NCBI GenBank assembly: GCA_047602475.1
Contig: JASGHE010000007.1
Location: 1 to 64,000 of the forward strand
From: JAEUIE01 sp047602475
GTDB lineage: Bacteria > Planctomycetota > Planctomycetia > Gemmatales > HRBIN36
Reading direction: 5' to 3'
Length of the DNA: 64,000 bases
Shown here in pieces: positions 1-9,952 of the stretch. The position numbers and the translations under genes are program-made. The notes under the pieces are model-generated. The model did no database searches. It saw nothing but the letters and a program-made list of their open reading frames with translations, and was not told the origin of the DNA. Positions within the stretch are counted from its first letter, which is position 1. Each line of letters starts with the position of its first letter.

Positions 1-1279
1 CCTGACGGCGGCCATTTTCGGTGAAGCAATAGGAGGCGAGGCCGTAGGGAAGCCGGTTCGCGCTCCCGATCGCCTCCTCGACCGTTCCGAACCGGCCGAG
101 CAGGGCCAGCGGACCGAACGGCTCCTGGTTCATCGCGTCGGCCTCGACCGGCACGTCGCCGAGCACGGTCGGCTGGAAGAAGAAGCCCGCGCCGGAGCCG
201 GTGGGTCCGCCACCTGCCAGAAGCTTGGCGCCCACCGCGCGAGCGTTCTCCACCAGCGCCTCGATCGCCGCCGGGCGGCGGTCGTTCGCGGTCGGGCCCA
301 TATTGGTGTCGGACGCGCGCCCGTCGCCGACCCTGATCCGCTGCGTGCGTTCGGCAAAGCCGGCGGCGAAACGGTCGTAGATGCCGTCCTGCACATAGAA
401 ACGCGTCGGCGACACGCACACCTGCCCGGCATTGCGGAATTTGTGCGCCACGAGGATGTCGAGCGTCTTGTCGAGATCGCAATCGTCGAAGACCAGCACC
501 GGCGAGTGGCCGCCCAGCTCCATCGTCATGCGCATGACCGTATCGGCGGCGAGGCGCATCAGATGCTTGCCGACCGGGACCGACCCGGTGAAGCTGAGCT
601 TGCGCGTCACCGGCGATGCCAGCAGCGTGCCTCACACCACGTCCGGCACGCCGAACACGATCTGCACCACCTCCGGCGGCAGTCCCGCGTCGATGAAGCA
701 GCGCATCACCGCGATCGCGCTGGCCGGAGTTTCCTCGCTCGGCTTCAGGATGACCGAGCAGCCGGCCGCCAGCGCGGGCGAAATCTTGCGGACCGGATTG
801 ATGACCGGGAAATTCCACGGCACAGAAGGCCGCGACCGGCCCCACCGGCTGCTGGATCACGTTCGATCGCGTGCCCGGCGGCCGCGGCAGCGACGCGGCC
901 CCGCGCCCGCAGCGCCTCGCCGGCATGGAAGTCCAGGATGCCGGCCGCGCCGATCACCTCGCCCCGCGCCTCCGCCAGCGGCTTGCCCTGCTCCAGCGTG
1001 GCGATGCCGGCGAGCATGTCGGCGCGCTCGCGGATCAGCGCGGCTGCCCTGGTCAGGACCGCCGCCCGCGTTGTCGGGGGTCGCCGCGCGCCAGATGTCG
1101 AAGCCGCGCCGCGCGGTCTCCAGCGCGTCGTCGAGGTCCTGCGTGCCGGCCAGCGGCAGTTCGCCGATCGCCTCGCCGGTCGCCGGATTGAGCATGGTTT
1201 GCGTGTCGCGGCTGGCTCCGCCACGCCATTCACCGCCGACGTACAGCCCCATTTCGGGAAGTGTCTCAACGGTCGTCAT
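1..1279 (-). pseudogene. NAD(P)-dependent aldehyde dehydrogenase, partial and frameshifted
   Basis: This gene runs off the left edge of the window, so its C-terminus is missing. It starts at the ATG at 1279, preceded by an AGAGGGG ribosome site. Pieces in different frames together read as an aldehyde dehydrogenase of the succinate-semialdehyde dehydrogenase type. They include the N-terminal GLYVGGEW and NPATGEAIGELP stretch, PWNFPVINPVRKISPALAAG, VILKPSEETP, LSFTGSV and the catalytic cysteine region NAGQVCVSPTRF. Frame changes fall near 1075, 885 and 825, and an in-frame TGA lies at 632-634. Such enzymes oxidise an aldehyde to an acid with NAD(P). It is divergent from the kinase gene at 1461 and shares the operator at 1372. 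The breaks may be sequencing errors, because most neighbours carry them too. Confidence 0.8.
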
Positions 1280-1371
1280 TCGAAAGCCCCTCTGCCGACC
1301 CGTGAAACTCCGGCCGGCACCTCTCCTCATACGCCGCACCTTGTCGGTCCGGCAACACGGTTTTGACTAGA

Positions 1372-1381
1372 TTGCATGCAA
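1372..1381. promoter_or_regulatory. TTGCATGCAA palindromic operator (site 1)
   Basis: A perfect 10-base palindrome lies between the divergent aldehyde dehydrogenase (start 1279) and kinase (start 1461), about 85-95 bases from each start. The same sequence recurs in other intergenic regions of this half of the window. Its size and symmetry fit a GntR/FadR-type operator, and a GntR gene is present at 13191-13955. Binding is inferred. Confidence 0.6.
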
Positions 1382-1460
1382 ATGGCAAGTAAGACGATAT
1401 CAGATTTCGACGCATCCCGCGCGCCGGATCGGCCTTTGAACGGGAAAGGGGCTCACGGCG

Positions 1461-2559
1461 TTGGGCGATAATAACGTGTTGAATCAGTCTTCTGGACAGT
1501 CAGGGGTGATCGACGTCGTCCATGCCGAGCCGCCGCGCCCGACGGACGATCTCGATGTCGTTCGGCTTGCCGAGTGGATGAAACATGCGGTCGATGACTT
1601 TGAAGGGCCGCTCGAAGTCCTGCGCTTCGCCGGCGGACAGTCCAATCCGACCTATCAGCTGGTGACGCCGGGCCGTCGCTACGTCCTGCGCCGCAAGCCG
1701 CCGGGCAGGCTGCTCGCCTCCGCCCACGCCGTGGACCGCGAATATCGCGTAATGCATGCACTTGGCGGGGCGGGCTTCCCGGTCCCCCATGCCTATGCTT
1801 TGTGCGAGGACGACGCCGTCATCGGATCGATGTTCTACGTGATGGCGATGGTTGATGGCCGCATCCTGTGGGACGGTCGCCTGCCCGACTGCGACCCGAC
1901 GGAGCGCCGCGCCATCTATGAGGCGGAGATTGACACGCTGGCCGCGCTCCACCGCATCGATCCGGGGCAGATCGGCCTCGGCGACTATGGCCGGCCGGGC
2001 AATTATTTCGCCCGTCAGGTGGCGCGCTGGACGCGGCAATACTGTCGAGTCCGGACGGGCCGCGCGACCCCGCCATGGACAAGCTGATCGCCTGGCTGCC
2101 CGATCGGCTGCCGCCGACCGGCCGGCGCGGATCGTCCATGGCGACTACCGGCTCGACAACATGGTGCTGCACCCGAGCGAGCCGCGCGTGGTGGCGGTGC
2201 TGGACTGGGAGCTGTCGACGCTGGGCGATCCGATCGCCGACCTCACATACCTGTTGATGCACTGGGTGGCGCCGGCCCATGAGCGCAATTCGCTGGCGGG
2301 CCTTGCGCCCGAACTCGGAATTCCGACACTGGAAGCGATGCTGGACCGCTATCTCGCCGCCACGGGCAACCGCCTCGACGCACCGCTCGAATGGTATCTC
2401 GCCTATAACCTGTTCCGGTTCGCGGCGATCCTGCACGGGGTCGCGGCACGCGGACGCGCCGGCAATGCCAACAATGCGCGGGCCGGCCTTGCCCAGCAGC
2501 GCGTCGGCCCGCTTGCCGAGACGGCCTGGACGTTCGCGCGGCAGGCCGGCGCCGCATGA
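1461..2559 (+). CDS. APH-fold phosphotransferase, ACAD10/11 kinase-domain / LvaA type (frameshifted)
   Basis: The protein resembles the N-terminal kinase domain of ACAD10/ACAD11 and bacterial LvaA. Those proteins phosphorylate the hydroxyl of 4-hydroxyacyl-CoA. Visible landmarks are FAGGQSNPTYQL and YVLRRKPPG (ATP-binding lobe), HAVDREYRVMHAL, the catalytic HGDYRLDN and the metal-binding VLDWELSTLGDP. The TTG at 1461 is the likely start, with GGGAAAGGGG upstream. Two frame changes, near 2040 and 2115, separate the N-terminal from the catalytic half and look like sequencing errors. The stop overlaps the ATG of the acyl-CoA synthetase (ATGA), so the two are probably translationally coupled. A matching ACAD11-type dehydrogenase is encoded at 26955-28192. 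Substrate is not known. Confidence 0.8.
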
Positions 2560-4263
2560 CCTGGCCGGCGCGCGGCATGGCGGAGACGCTGGCGCTGCTG
2601 ACGGCGCCGGGCGCTCCTTACGAGACGCAGGAGATCGAGGCCAATGGCCGGCGCGTGCGAACCTATGTGCGCATGCCCTCCGACATGCGCGCCGTGCTGG
2701 ATTCCAGCCGTCGTTTCGGCGACCGCGACCTGCTGGTGTTCGACGACGAAAGGGTGAGTTTCGAGGGGCATTGGCGCGCGGCGCATGCCTTCGGCCGGGC
2801 GCTGTCGGTGCGGCTGGGCGTCGGCAAGGGCGACCGGGTCGCCATCTGCATGCGCAACTATCCCGAATGGTCGATCTGCGCCTGGGGCGTGCTGGCGATC
2901 GGCGCGGTGCTGGTGCCACTCAATGCATGGGAGTTGGCGCAGAGCCTGGCCGCGCTGGTGGCCGATTGCGGCGCCCGCGCCGTCGTCGTCGATGGCGAGC
3001 GGTTGGCAAAGCTGCGGGAGGCAGGATCGACCGACGCGGCGATCATCGTCACGCGCACCGAAGCGCCGGATGGAACGCTGCCGCTCCACGCCCTGATCGG
3101 TCCCACACGCGGCTACGATGCACTGCCGGACACGCCGGCGCCCGATCCAGGCCTGTCGCCCGACGATCTGGCGACCATCTTCTACACCTCCGGAACGACC
3201 GGGGCGGCCCAAGGGCGCCGCCGGCACACATCGCAACATCCTGACCAACTATATCAACACCGGCTTCCGCGTGGCGCGTGCGGCGATCCGGCGCGGCGAT
3301 TCCGTGCCGGTCGCCACCGGCGCACCCAGGCGCATGCTCCTGCCGATGCCCTTCTTCCACGTCACCGGCTTCCATTCGGCGCTGATGCCGGCCCTGGCCA
3401 ACGGCGCCACGCTGTATCTGATGTACAAATGGGATGCGGCGAAGGCGGTCGAAATGATCGCGCGGGAGCGGATCAACGGGCTGACCCTGGTGCCGACCCT
3501 CGCCTGGCAGCTGGTCGATGCGGCGGATGCGGGCGTGGATTTCTCCAGCGTCGATACGGTCGCTTATGGTGGTGCCGCCGCCGCTCCCGAGCTGGCGCAG
3601 CGGGTGCGCGAGGCCTTCCCGAAGGCATGGCCCGGCCAGGGCTATGGCGCCACCGAAACCTCCTCGCTTGTTGCCGCCAACAGCCATGAGGACCAGATGC
3701 TGCGTCCGGGCAGCGTCGGCACCGCCGTCCCCTGCTGCGACACGCGCGTGGTGGACGCCGACGGGCGCGATGTGGCGGCCGGCGAACCTGGCGAGCTGTG
3801 GGTGCGCGGGCCGAACGTCGTGACCGGCTACTGGAACATGGCCGAAGCGACCGAAGAGGCCTTCGCCGACGGCTGGTATCGGACCGGGGACGTCGTGCGG
3901 ATCGACGGCGACGGCTTCATCTTCGTCCTCGACCGGATCAAGGACATGCTGATCCGCGGCGGCGAGAATATCTATTGCGTCGAGATCGAGGATTGCCTGG
4001 CGAGCCACCCTGACGTGGTGGAGGCCGCGGTCTTCGGCCTGCCCGAGCGGGTGCTGGGCGAAGTGGTCGGGGCGGCCGTGCACCTGCGCCCCGGATCAAC
4101 GGCCGATGCGGCGGCGCTGGCCGACCATGTCCGCGCCCGCCTCGCCGCCCACAAGGTGCCGGTGAGGATCGAGATCCACGCCGATCCGCTGCCGCGCAAC
4201 GCAACCGGCAAGCTGCTGAAGAAAGACATTCGGGCGGCCTTGCTTGCCGAAGGAGAGCGATGA
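2556..4263 (+). CDS. Acyl-CoA synthetase (AMP-forming), one frameshift
   Basis: This is an AMP-binding acyl-CoA ligase of about 568 residues, of the usual family length. It would activate a carboxylic acid with ATP and CoA in the cytoplasm. The P-loop is readable as YTSGTTG in one frame and PKGAAGTH in the next; one extra G in the run near 3203-3207 accounts for the break. Later motifs are GYGATETS, GELWVRGPNVVTGYW, DGWYRTGDV, the DRIKDMLIRGGENIY hinge and the C-terminal catalytic lysine in PRNATGKLLKKD. The start ATG overlaps the stop of the kinase gene, and the stop overlaps the start of the next gene, so this is one operon. By analogy with LvaE it may load the hydroxy acid that the upstream kinase acts on; that is inference. 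Confidence 0.85.
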
Positions 4264-4654
4264 TGGACGAGCTGTTCGAGGCCAATTTGGCGGCCGGGAA
4301 AGGCTGTTCCACACGGTCGAGCATGGCGACCTCGCCGATCTGCGCGCGATCTTCACCGAGGATGCGAAGGTCTGGCACAATACGGACGAGAAGCTGGTCG
4401 ATGTCGAGAGCACGATCGCCAATCTCGAGAAGCTCCGGTCGAGCGCCAGCGTCTTCCACTATACCGACATCCGCCGCGAGCCGACGCCGGGCGGATTCGT
4501 CCAGCAGCACCTGCTGATCGTCGAGATGCCGGACGGTCGCGGGATGCGCGACCTCGCCTGCTGCGTCTGCCGGGTGGAAGACGGCCGCATCGCGTGGATG
4601 GACGCCTATCACGACAGCGCCGTGGTCAACGGCATGGCGCATCGGGCGGGGTGA
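4260..4654 (+). CDS. NTF2/SnoaL-like protein (frameshifted near 4300)
   Basis: A small protein of about 130 residues with the look of the NTF2-like/SnoaL fold: ERLFHTVEHGDLADLRAIF, then AKVWHNTDEKLVDVE, and a C-terminal VEDGRIAWMDAYHDSA. The start at 4260 (ATGATG) overlaps the stop of the acyl-CoA synthetase. A frame change near 4300 shifts the opening residues into another frame. Members serve as small hydrolases, isomerases or dehydratases, often on polyketide- or steroid-like substrates. The neighbours suggest an accessory step in ring-ketone or fatty-acid breakdown, but the exact reaction cannot be read from the sequence. Confidence 0.7.
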
Positions 4655-4721
4655 GGCCTGAAAGTCAAAGCGCTCCTGCACGCGCAGACGAATGGTTTCC
4701 AACCCGCTCCTTCTGCCCTAA

Positions 4722-4817
4722 CGTCATTCCGGCGAAGGCCGGAACCCAGGAACACCGACGTTGCGGCAGGAGCCTCGGCTCTGGTGTCCTTGGGTCCCGG
4801 CCTTCGCCGGGATGACG
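4722..4817. repeat. Inverted-repeat element between convergent genes
   Basis: The arms at 4722-4750 and about 4790-4817 are imperfect inverted copies built around GGCGAAGGCCGG. A second inner pair (AGGAACACC / GGTGTCCT) extends the stem. The element lies between the 3' ends of the NTF2-like gene and the ThDP enzyme gene and could stop transcription from both sides. A related sequence with the same core occurs at 13060-13167. Confidence 0.7.
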
Positions 4818-4875
4818 GAAAGGTCAGTTCATTGCCGGACCGGGTCAAGCCCGGGGTGACGGAATTTGCGAAGGT

Positions 4876-6608
4876 TCAGATCACATCGATGTTCGCGTAG
4901 TAGGGGATCGGCACGCCGTCGTCGCCGCTGACGTCGCCCACCATCATCTTCGTGCGCGGGTGCATGACGTCGGCGTCGATGATGAGGTTGATGAAGCGCG
5001 GCTCGCCGGACGCGAAGGCCTCCGCGACGGCCGGGGCGATGTCCTCGTAGCGATCGATCCGCACGCACTTGACGCCGAAGCCGTGGGCGACCGTATCATA
5101 GGCGGTGTCGTGCAGCGCGACGATCACCTCGCGGTTCTTGCCGTAGATCAGGTTCTGGGCGTTGCGGGACATGCCCCACTCCGCATTGTTCAGGATCACC
5201 GTCACGATGGGCAGCCGGTGCCGCATCATGGTGTCGAACTCCTGGATGTGGAACCCGGCTCCGCCGTCACCGGCGAAACAGACCACCGGCCGGTTCGGGA
5301 TTCGCCCGCGCCGCACCGATGGCGAAGCCCGGCGAGATGCCCAGCGACCCCAGGTAGCCGCAGCGCAGGAACTGCCCGGCCCCGGCCGAACGCACCAAGT
5401 CGCCCACCCAATTGCCCGCCTCGCCGCCGTCGGCCACCACCGCGGTCCCGGCCGGCAGGGCGTCCATCACCGCGGCCACCGCGTGGCCCGGATGGATCAC
5501 GCCGGGCTTAGTGTTCTTCGGCGCGTCGGCGAAGGCCTTGCGCACATTCCCCCGATAGCTGCGCAGCTGCGCGGCCCAGTCGGCGCGGTCGGGCCAGCGT
5601 TCCTGGCTCGCCCGGGCGATCAGCGCGTCGAGGGTCGCGCCGGCGTCGGCGACGATCGGCAGGTCTGCCATCCGCACCCGGCCGATCTCCTCGGGGTTGG
5701 ACTCCACCTGCGCCACATAGGCCTCGGCAGGGATGATCGCCCCCATGGCGCCGCCCAGGAACATGCCCATCCGCGCGCCGACCAGCAGCACCGCGTCCGT
5801 GGGCGAGCCCGCCGCCGCCGCCGCCGCCAGCCCCGCCGCGGCGCCCGCATAATAGGGATGGTCGTCCGCCAGGGCGCCCAGCGCCTTCTGGCTGGCGATC
5901 ACCGGCACCCCGATCAACTCGGCCAGGCGCCGCAGCCGGTCGCCGGAATTGGTCAGCACCGCCCCGCCGCCGGCGATGATCACCGGCCGCTTGGCCTGTC
6001 GGAACATGGCGATCACCGCCTCGACCGCGTCCGGCGTCGGGCCGGGCGGGTTCGGGCGCTTCCAGGTCGAGATGTCGGGCGCGGCCTGGGTGGTCGGCCA
6101 GAACATCACGTCGATGGGGATTTCCAGGAACACCGGTCCCGGCGCGCCGCCCAGGGCGATCTCCCCAGCCCGGCGGACGAACTCCACCAGCCGCTCCGGG
6201 TCGGTGACCCGCTGGGCCCACTTGGTCACCGGCTTGGCCATGGCGACGGCGTCGAAGCCGCCCTGCAGGGTGTTGCCCTCGGCCTCGCGCAGCGGCGCGG
6301 CCCCGGCGATGAACAGGGTGGGTATCCGGTCGAGATAGGCGTTGGCCATCGCCGTCAGCGTGTTGGTGAAGCCGGGTCCCGCGGTCACCGCGCAGACGCC
6401 CAGCTTGCCGTTGGACGACCGCGCATAGGCGTCGGCCGCATGCCCCGCGGACGCCTCGTGGCGCGTGTCGGTCAGCCGGATGCCGAACTCCTCGCAGGCC
6501 ATGTAGAGCGGGTCGAGATGGCTGCCGTGCAGCGCGAAGACCTCCGTCACACCCAGGCCCGCGAGGGCTGCGGCCGCCAGTTCGCCGCGCGGCGCGCTTC
6601 TTCGTCAT
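4876..6608 (-). CDS. ThDP-dependent enzyme of the acetolactate synthase-like family (frameshifted)
   Basis: The protein has about 577 residues and the three-domain layout of acetolactate synthase-like enzymes. The N-terminal pyrimidine-binding domain shows the catalytic glutamate in TDTRHEASAGHAADAYAR and the loop VTAGPGFTNTLTAMANAY. The central domain includes KRPVIIAGGGA. The C-terminal ThDP motif starts GDGGAGFHIQEFDTM and closes with VTVILNN. The start is the ATG at 6608 with GGGAGAGG upstream. Frame changes near 6585 and 5305 break the reading. Relatives cleave or form C-C bonds next to a carbonyl; 2-hydroxyacyl-CoA lyases and cyclic diketone hydrolases are in the same superfamily. Substrate is unknown. 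It is divergent from the monooxygenase at 6786 and shares two operator-like sites with it. Confidence 0.8.
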
Positions 6609-6654
6609 GATCCTCTCCCTCGACGTTCCACCGACCTCCGTCGAGGCCTCATAT

Positions 6655-6664
6655 TTGTATACAA
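6655..6664. promoter_or_regulatory. TTGTATACAA operator variant (site 2a)
   Basis: A perfect palindrome that differs from the TTGCATGCAA consensus only by a C-to-T and matching G-to-A change. It lies 47 bases upstream of the ThDP enzyme start and 122 upstream of the divergent monooxygenase. GntR/FCD operators of the TNGTATACNA kind are well known, so this is a plausible site for the GntR protein in this cluster. Confidence 0.5.
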
Positions 6665-6705
6665 TACACCCCCAACGGCGAGAAGCAACGGCCTCTGCGC
6701 CATGA

Positions 6706-6715
6706 TTGGATGCAA
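6706..6715. promoter_or_regulatory. TTGGATGCAA operator-like half-variant (site 2b)
   Basis: Nine of ten bases match TTGCATGCAA. It sits in the same intergenic region as site 2a, 71 bases upstream of the monooxygenase start. It overlaps a 14-base string (6711-6724) that recurs upstream of the second TonB receptor at 23062-23075. Confidence 0.4.
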
Positions 6716-6785
6716 TGTTGCGCACGTCACCGAATCCCTCTAGGAACCGGATCAGCGCCCGTCGGAGCGCGTCAGGAGAGCAGGT

Positions 6786-8279
6786 TTGGACGGCGCTTCA
6801 CAGGCCAAAACGAATGAGGGGGCTCGTGTCGGACGCCCCCTGCGCGCCGCCGTGATCGGCGCCGGCATGGCGGGCATCCTGTCCGCCATCAAGCTGCGCG
6901 ACCAGGGCCTGGACGTCACGCTCTTCGAGAAGGCGGATCGCGTCGGCGGGACGTGGCGGAGAACACCTATCCGGGCATCGCCTGCGACGTGTCGGCGCAC
7001 TGGTATACCTATTCCTTCGCGCGCAATCCGGAATGGGACCGGCTGATGGCCCCCGGCGCGAAGATCCAGGCCTATTTCGAGAAGGTGTTCGCCGACCACG
7101 ATCTGGCCGCCGTCACCCGTTTCGGCGACGAGGTGACCGCGCTCACCTATGATGACGCCGGCCAGTGGGACCTCGCCACCGCATCCGGCCACAAGGACCG
7201 GTTCGACGTGGTCGTCGTCGCCACCGGCTTCCTCCACCATCCCAATGTCCCGGAATTCGAGGGACTGGAGACGTTCGAAGGCGCCGTCTTCCACTCCGCC
7301 CGCTGGGACCACGACGTGGCGGTGGATGGCAAGAAGGTCGGCGTCGTCGGCACCGGCTCCACCGCCGCGCAGCTGACCGTCGCCCTGGTCGAGCGGGCCA
7401 GCCAGTTCCGCCTCTTCCAGCGCACCGCCCAATGGGTGATGCACCGCCCGAACCCGGCTTACACCGAGGAGGAAAAGGCGCTCTTCCGCAGCGACCCCGC
7501 CGCCCTCGCCGCCCTCATCGAGACGCTGAAGGCCCGCACGCTCGACGGCTATTCCACCGCCGTCCTCGACGTCGATTCCCCCGAATATGCGAAGATGGAG
7601 CAACTCTGTCAGGAGAATCTCGCGTACCGTCCGCGACCCTGAGCTGCGCCGCCGCCTCACCCCCGATTACCGCGTCGCGTGCAAGCGGCTGGTCATGTCC
7701 GACCTTTTCTACGAGGCGATCCAGCAGCCGAACGCGATCCTGGTCGATGCCCCCATCCAGCGCATCGAGCCCGAAGGCGTCCGAACTGCCGACGGCGCGC
7801 TGCACGAACTCGACGTCCTCGTCCTCGCCACCGGCTTCCGCGTCGATCGCTTCATCCGCCCGACCAAGGTGCTGGGCCGGGGCGGCCGCGACCTCGACGA
7901 TGCCTGGTCGCAGAGCCCGACCGCCTACATCTCGATGACGGTGCCGGACTTCCCCAACCTGTTCCTGGTCAACGGCCCCAACAGCCCGTTCGGCAACTTC
8001 TCCGCCTTCGAAACGGCCGAGCACCAGATCGCCGATATCCAGCAGCGGCTGATCGCGGGCTTGCAGAATGGCGATTATCGCGAGGTCAGCCCCACGAAAG
8101 CCGCCCTCGACGCCTTCGAAGCCGAGCGCCGCAAGGCGGGCGAGAAGACCGTCTGGGTCACCGGCTGCAACAGCTGGTATCTCGACAAGGAGGGCGTGCC
8201 CGCATCCTGGACCTTCTCCTTCGACCGCTTCGTCCAGGAGACCGAGACGCCGCGCATGGCCGATTACGAAACCCGATAG
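6786..8279 (+). CDS. Flavin-containing / Baeyer-Villiger monooxygenase (frameshifted)
   Basis: An FAD- and NADPH-dependent monooxygenase of about 497 residues. The first nucleotide-binding motif is VIGAGMAGI near residue 24, followed by VTLFEKADRVGGTW. The Baeyer-Villiger fingerprint FxGxxxHxxxWD is present as FEGAVFHSARWD, and the second Rossmann motif is VGVVGTGSTAAQ. LATGFRVD and NGPNSPFGNFS follow in the C-terminal half. The TTG at 6786 is the best start, with AGGAGAG five bases upstream. Frame changes near 6958 and 7625 split the gene into three readable segments. The likely job is insertion of one oxygen beside a ketone to give an ester or lactone. It is clearly a different subfamily from the second monooxygenase at 25161-26942. 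Confidence 0.85.
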
Positions 8280-8291
8280 GAGAGCGACGAG

Positions 8292-8694
8292 ATGGTCAGC
8301 AGGGAAGAGATCGTGGCGGCCCTCCACCGCCTGAACGAAGCGGAGAACAGCCGCCCCCACTCCACGGTGGAGGTGATTAGTGCGGCGATCGATCAGATCA
8401 TGGCGCCGGACGTCCAGGGCTGGCGCAACGGCTTCCACTTCCCCACCGGCGAGTTCGAGCGCGAGATCGAGAAGAAGGCGTTCGGCGCACTCGCCGACTA
8501 TAACCGCACCTTCGAACTGATGATCGTCGAGCCGCTGATACGCGGCGCTCACCTGGACGATCCGCGGCAGCTTCAATGGCCAGGCCGTCAACGCCCCCGG
8601 CTGCTCCAACTTCGAGTTCAACGATGAGGGGCGGGTCAGCCGCTACTGGATGCTTGACCTCAACCTGGTGGATCTTGCCACTCCCGCTCCTGAG
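8292..8694 (+). CDS. NTF2/SnoaL-like protein (frameshifted)
   Basis: The gene starts 12 bases after the monooxygenase stop, with AGGAGAG upstream. It reads REEIVAALHRLNEAEN, then GWRNGFHFPTGEFEREIEKK and, after a frame change near 8553, FNGQAVNAPGCSNFEFNDEG and SRYWMLDLNLVDL. The final segment shows the tail of an NTF2-like fold, which usually forms a cone-shaped pocket for a hydrophobic ligand. A further slip near the end means the native stop is probably the TGA at 8692-8694. It may be a hydratase, isomerase or binding protein for an intermediate in the same operon. It is not closely similar to the NTF2-like protein at 4260. Confidence 0.65.
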
Positions 8695-8707
8695 GAGACA
8701 CAGTTCA

Positions 8708-8945
8708 ATGGCCGTCGACGTCACCCTGACCAGCTCCGGCATGGGCATCACCGAAGCCACCATCGTCTCATGGCTGAAGGCCGTCGGCGACCGCGTCGAG
8801 GCGGGCGAGGCGATCGCGGAGGTGGAGACCGCCAGAGTCCACCGTGGAGGTCGAGGCCCCGGCCAGCGGCACGCTCTCGGCGATCCTGTTCGAGGTGGAT
8901 GCCGAGGTCGAGATCGGCACCGTCATCGCCACGATCGAGGACTGA
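8708..8945 (+). CDS. Stand-alone lipoyl (biotinyl) carrier protein
   Basis: A single lipoyl domain of 78 residues: GITEATIVSWLKAVGDRVEAG, then EAIAEVETAKSTVEVEAPAS, and a closing VEIGTVIATIED before the TGA at 8943-8945. The lysine expected to carry the lipoyl group lies in ETAKST. One extra base near 8833 breaks exactly this codon; removing it restores AAG and the frame. The start has GAGGAG upstream. Five bases separate its stop from the E1 alpha gene. No E2 acyltransferase catalytic domain is encoded next to it, so the carrier appears to serve the E1 pair without a normal E2 core. Confidence 0.8.
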
Positions 8946-8950
8946 AGCCC

Positions 8951-9941
8951 ATGCCCCTAGCTCCGGACCGCCAGCTCGAACTCTACAAGCGCATGCTGCG
9001 CATCCGGAAGTTCGAGGAAGCGATCATCGCCAACAATCCCCAGGGCCATCTCAGCATCGGCCAGGAAGGCGCGATCGTCGGCGCCTGCACTGGCGCTGCG
9101 CGCCCGACGATTACATGACCGGCACCCACCGCTCGCACGGCCACCCGATCGGCAAGGGCGCCGAGATCCTGCCGGCCTGATGGCCGAGCTTTATCGGCAA
9201 GAAGACCGGCATCTGCAGGGCAAGGGCGGCTCGATGCATCTCGCCGATTTCGCGTCGGCAGCGTCGGCAATCCGCGCATCGTCGGCGGCGGCATTCCCGG
9301 TCGCGGCCGGCGCCGGCTCTGGGCGCGCAGGTCCGCGGCCCGGACCGGGTGAGCATGTGCTTCTTCGGCGACGGGGCCGCCAACGCAGGGCACGTTCGCA
9401 CGAAAGCATCAACATGGCGGCGATCTGGAAGCTGCCGGTGATCTTCTTCTGCGAGAATAATGTCTATGCGGTCACCACCCCGGTCGAAATCGCCGGCCAG
9501 CCGGACATCGCCAAGCGCGCCGACGGCTATGGCATCCCCGGCGTCATCGTCGACGGCCAGGATGCCGATCGCGGTCTATGAGGTCGGTGCGCGAGGCCGC
9601 CGCGCCGGGCGCGCGCCGGCGAAGGGCCGACCCTGATCGAGGCCAAGACCTATCGCTTTGACGAGCACAGCGAACCGCCTCGCCACCCGATCAAATATCG
9701 CGACCGAGGAGGAGATCGCGGACTAGCGCGGAACCGCGACCCGATCGCGCTGTACCGCGCCAGAACTGGTCGATTCGAGGCCGAGAGGCCGTCGTCACGA
9801 TCGAGGCGAAGTGCGAGCTGATGGAGCTCGCCGATCAAGTTCGCCGAAGGACAGCCCCGGAGCCCGGTCCTGCAGGAGATGTTCGACAGCATGTATGTGA
9901 ACCCGATCCACTTCCCCACGAACGCGAACGAGGTCCAGTAG
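8951..9941 (+). pseudogene. 2-oxo acid / acetoin dehydrogenase E1 alpha subunit, heavily frameshifted
   Basis: Fragments in several frames read as a ThDP-dependent E1 alpha subunit of about 330 residues. The N-terminus is LYKRMLRIRKFEEAI with GHLSIGQEGAIVGAC. Next come DDYMTGTHRSHGHPI, LMAELY, KGGSMHLADF, the ThDP motif opening FFGDGAAN, and ESINMAAIWKLPVIFFCENN. The end is MYVNPIHFPTNANEV followed by TAG at 9939-9941. At least six frame changes occur between 9090 and 9850. With the beta subunit it would decarboxylate a 2-oxo acid or cleave an acyloin and pass the acyl group to lipoamide. The clustered errors suggest poor sequence here, but true decay cannot be excluded. Confidence 0.75.
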
Positions 9942-9952
9942 TAAAGAACAGC

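Noticed and set aside
5162..6610. Plus-strand open frame of 482 codons
   Set aside because: Antisense to the ThDP enzyme, whose motifs are clear; no family signature and biased composition.
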